A stretch of 40,929 nucleotides of DNA from Planctomycetota bacterium (GTDB taxonomy: Bacteria; Planctomycetota; Phycisphaerae; UBA1845). Each line of letters starts with the position of its first letter. Positions within the stretch are counted from its first letter, which is position 1. The DNA lies in assembly GCA_029558835.1 (NCBI GenBank), contig JAKQDH010000170.1, positions 1-40,929 on the forward strand, in the 5' to 3' direction. Below the pieces are notes generated by a model. It had not been told where the DNA came from, searched no databases, and saw only the letters and a list, made by a program, of their open reading frames with translations. Shown here piece by piece: positions 40,458 to 40,929 of the stretch. A program made the position numbers and the translations under genes.

Positions 40458-40810
40458 ACCAAGTTGCGCGATCCGGCGCTGGCGATCCGAACCGCGACCG
40501 TTAGGCGGCGGCCGGGTCTCAACGCCGGTGGCGCGTGCTTGCGCACACGCATGCAGCAGCCTCGTGAGGAGGCGGCGTCAGCCCGCTGAAGACGCAGCAC
40601 CGGCCGCGGGGGGTCGCATGCGCTGAGCATCCTCAGGTGCGGAGCAAGAGCTGCACTTGCCTGTGCCCAGCCGGCGTGCGTTACCTCCGCCGCGCACGTA
40701 CGCTGGGTCCGAGTGGCCTCGTCCGCCCTCCGGGCGGCCCAGAAAGACAAGAACAAGCAGCAAGAAGCGGGCGACTACCAGGGACTCGAAGAAGATTTCT
40801 CACGAAGCAT
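40458..40810. other. Intergenic region near the right edge
   Basis: About 350 bases holding the post-stop repeat copy 2 at its start and otherwise GC-rich sequence with a CCGCCCTCCGGGCGG inverted repeat near 40727-40741. No gene is supported. Confidence 0.4.
40465..40530 (+). repeat. Dispersed post-stop repeat, copy 2
   Basis: Begins 7 bases after the rmlA stop with TGCGCGATCCGG, then GATCCGAACCG, GACCGTTAGG and CAACGCCGGTGG, matching 15080-15147 in the same order and orientation. Confidence 0.65.
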
Positions 40811-40929
40811 CTATCCGACCCTCCTCCGGATGTTCCAGCGCGCGTGGTAGATGATCAACTTGGCACCCACCCACCGACGTACGCGCTCCAGCGTCCGGAC
40901 CCACGGCGGCAGGGCGGTGAGTCCACCGC
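40811..40929 (-). CDS. Partial gene, C-terminal end only, unknown
   Basis: A frame on the minus strand enters from the right edge and stops at TAG (40813-40811). Its last residues are LTALPPWVRTLERVRRWVGA, then KLIIYHARWNIRRRVG. The composition (aromatic and basic residues, G/C third positions) looks coding, but only ~39 residues are visible and no family is recognised. It is convergent with rmlA. Confidence 0.35.
   Translation of the reverse strand, partial: GGLTALPPWVRTLERVRRWVGAKLIIYHARWNIRRRVG

Overview
The window is about 41 kb of very GC-rich bacterial chromosome and looks like a planctomycete, probably Phycisphaerae-like. The cues are a membrane protein ending in a CxxCGYLLIGL...CPECG zinc ribbon, two ECF-sigma modules beside a membrane Ser/Thr kinase with a TPR tail, many secreted proteins of unknown function, and intergenic palindromic repeats of the kind seen in planctomycete genomes. 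No protein here is a strict species marker, so the assignment is inference.

Layout. 0.2-3.3 kb: a secreted Ala/Pro-rich protein (-), then an ECF sigma factor overlapping a membrane coiled-coil protein (+). 3.6-9.6 kb (-): PHP-domain protein, thrS, infC (ATT start, long Pro/Ala/Thr tail), sat and a tRNA-Ala(UGC). 10.2-13.2 kb: secreted proteins of unknown function. 13.3-18.6 kb (+): tryptophanase, a VOC protein, a promoter with a rod-shaped candidate RNA, coaE, rho and a LOG-family protein. 18.9-23.8 kb (+): pepD and a GT39-like/TPR fusion. 23.9-26.6 kb (-): a vapBC pair with a frameshifted toxin, an NrnA-like DHH phosphoesterase and a NagD-like HAD phosphatase. 27.3-34.7 kb (+): etfB, etfA, a HEPN/BolA-like gene pair, a membrane FeS ETF:quinone oxidoreductase, an MmgE/PrpD protein and prpB. 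34.8-38.9 kb: a zinc-ribbon protein (-), then an ECF sigma factor, a small zf-HC2 protein, a strong terminator and a Ser/Thr kinase with TPRs. 39.1-40.9 kb: a membrane/zinc-ribbon protein, short-type rmlA and the end of a gene on the minus strand.

How the genes fit together. EtfBA plus the membrane FeS oxidoreductase would carry electrons from acyl-CoA dehydrogenases to quinone. The adjacent PrpD-like and PrpB proteins are methylcitrate-cycle steps for propionyl-CoA, so this block reads as an acyl-/propionyl-CoA oxidation region. It is interrupted by a two-gene HEPN (Rx4H) + BolA-like module, the best candidate here for an under-described system. thrS-infC, coaE and rho are housekeeping genes; rpmI-rplT, which usually follow infC, are absent.

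The most unusual non-coding content is three families of dispersed palindromic or repeated DNA. One is a bipartite GGTGGCATGG/GGCATGCC element at four intergenic loci. One is a ~65-bp element placed 8-9 bp after two unrelated stop codons. One is a CCCTCTCC/GGAGAGGG palindrome, of which one copy lies in frame inside a coding sequence. To these add the structured-RNA candidate upstream of coaE. All assignments rest on reading motifs by eye; no database search was done.
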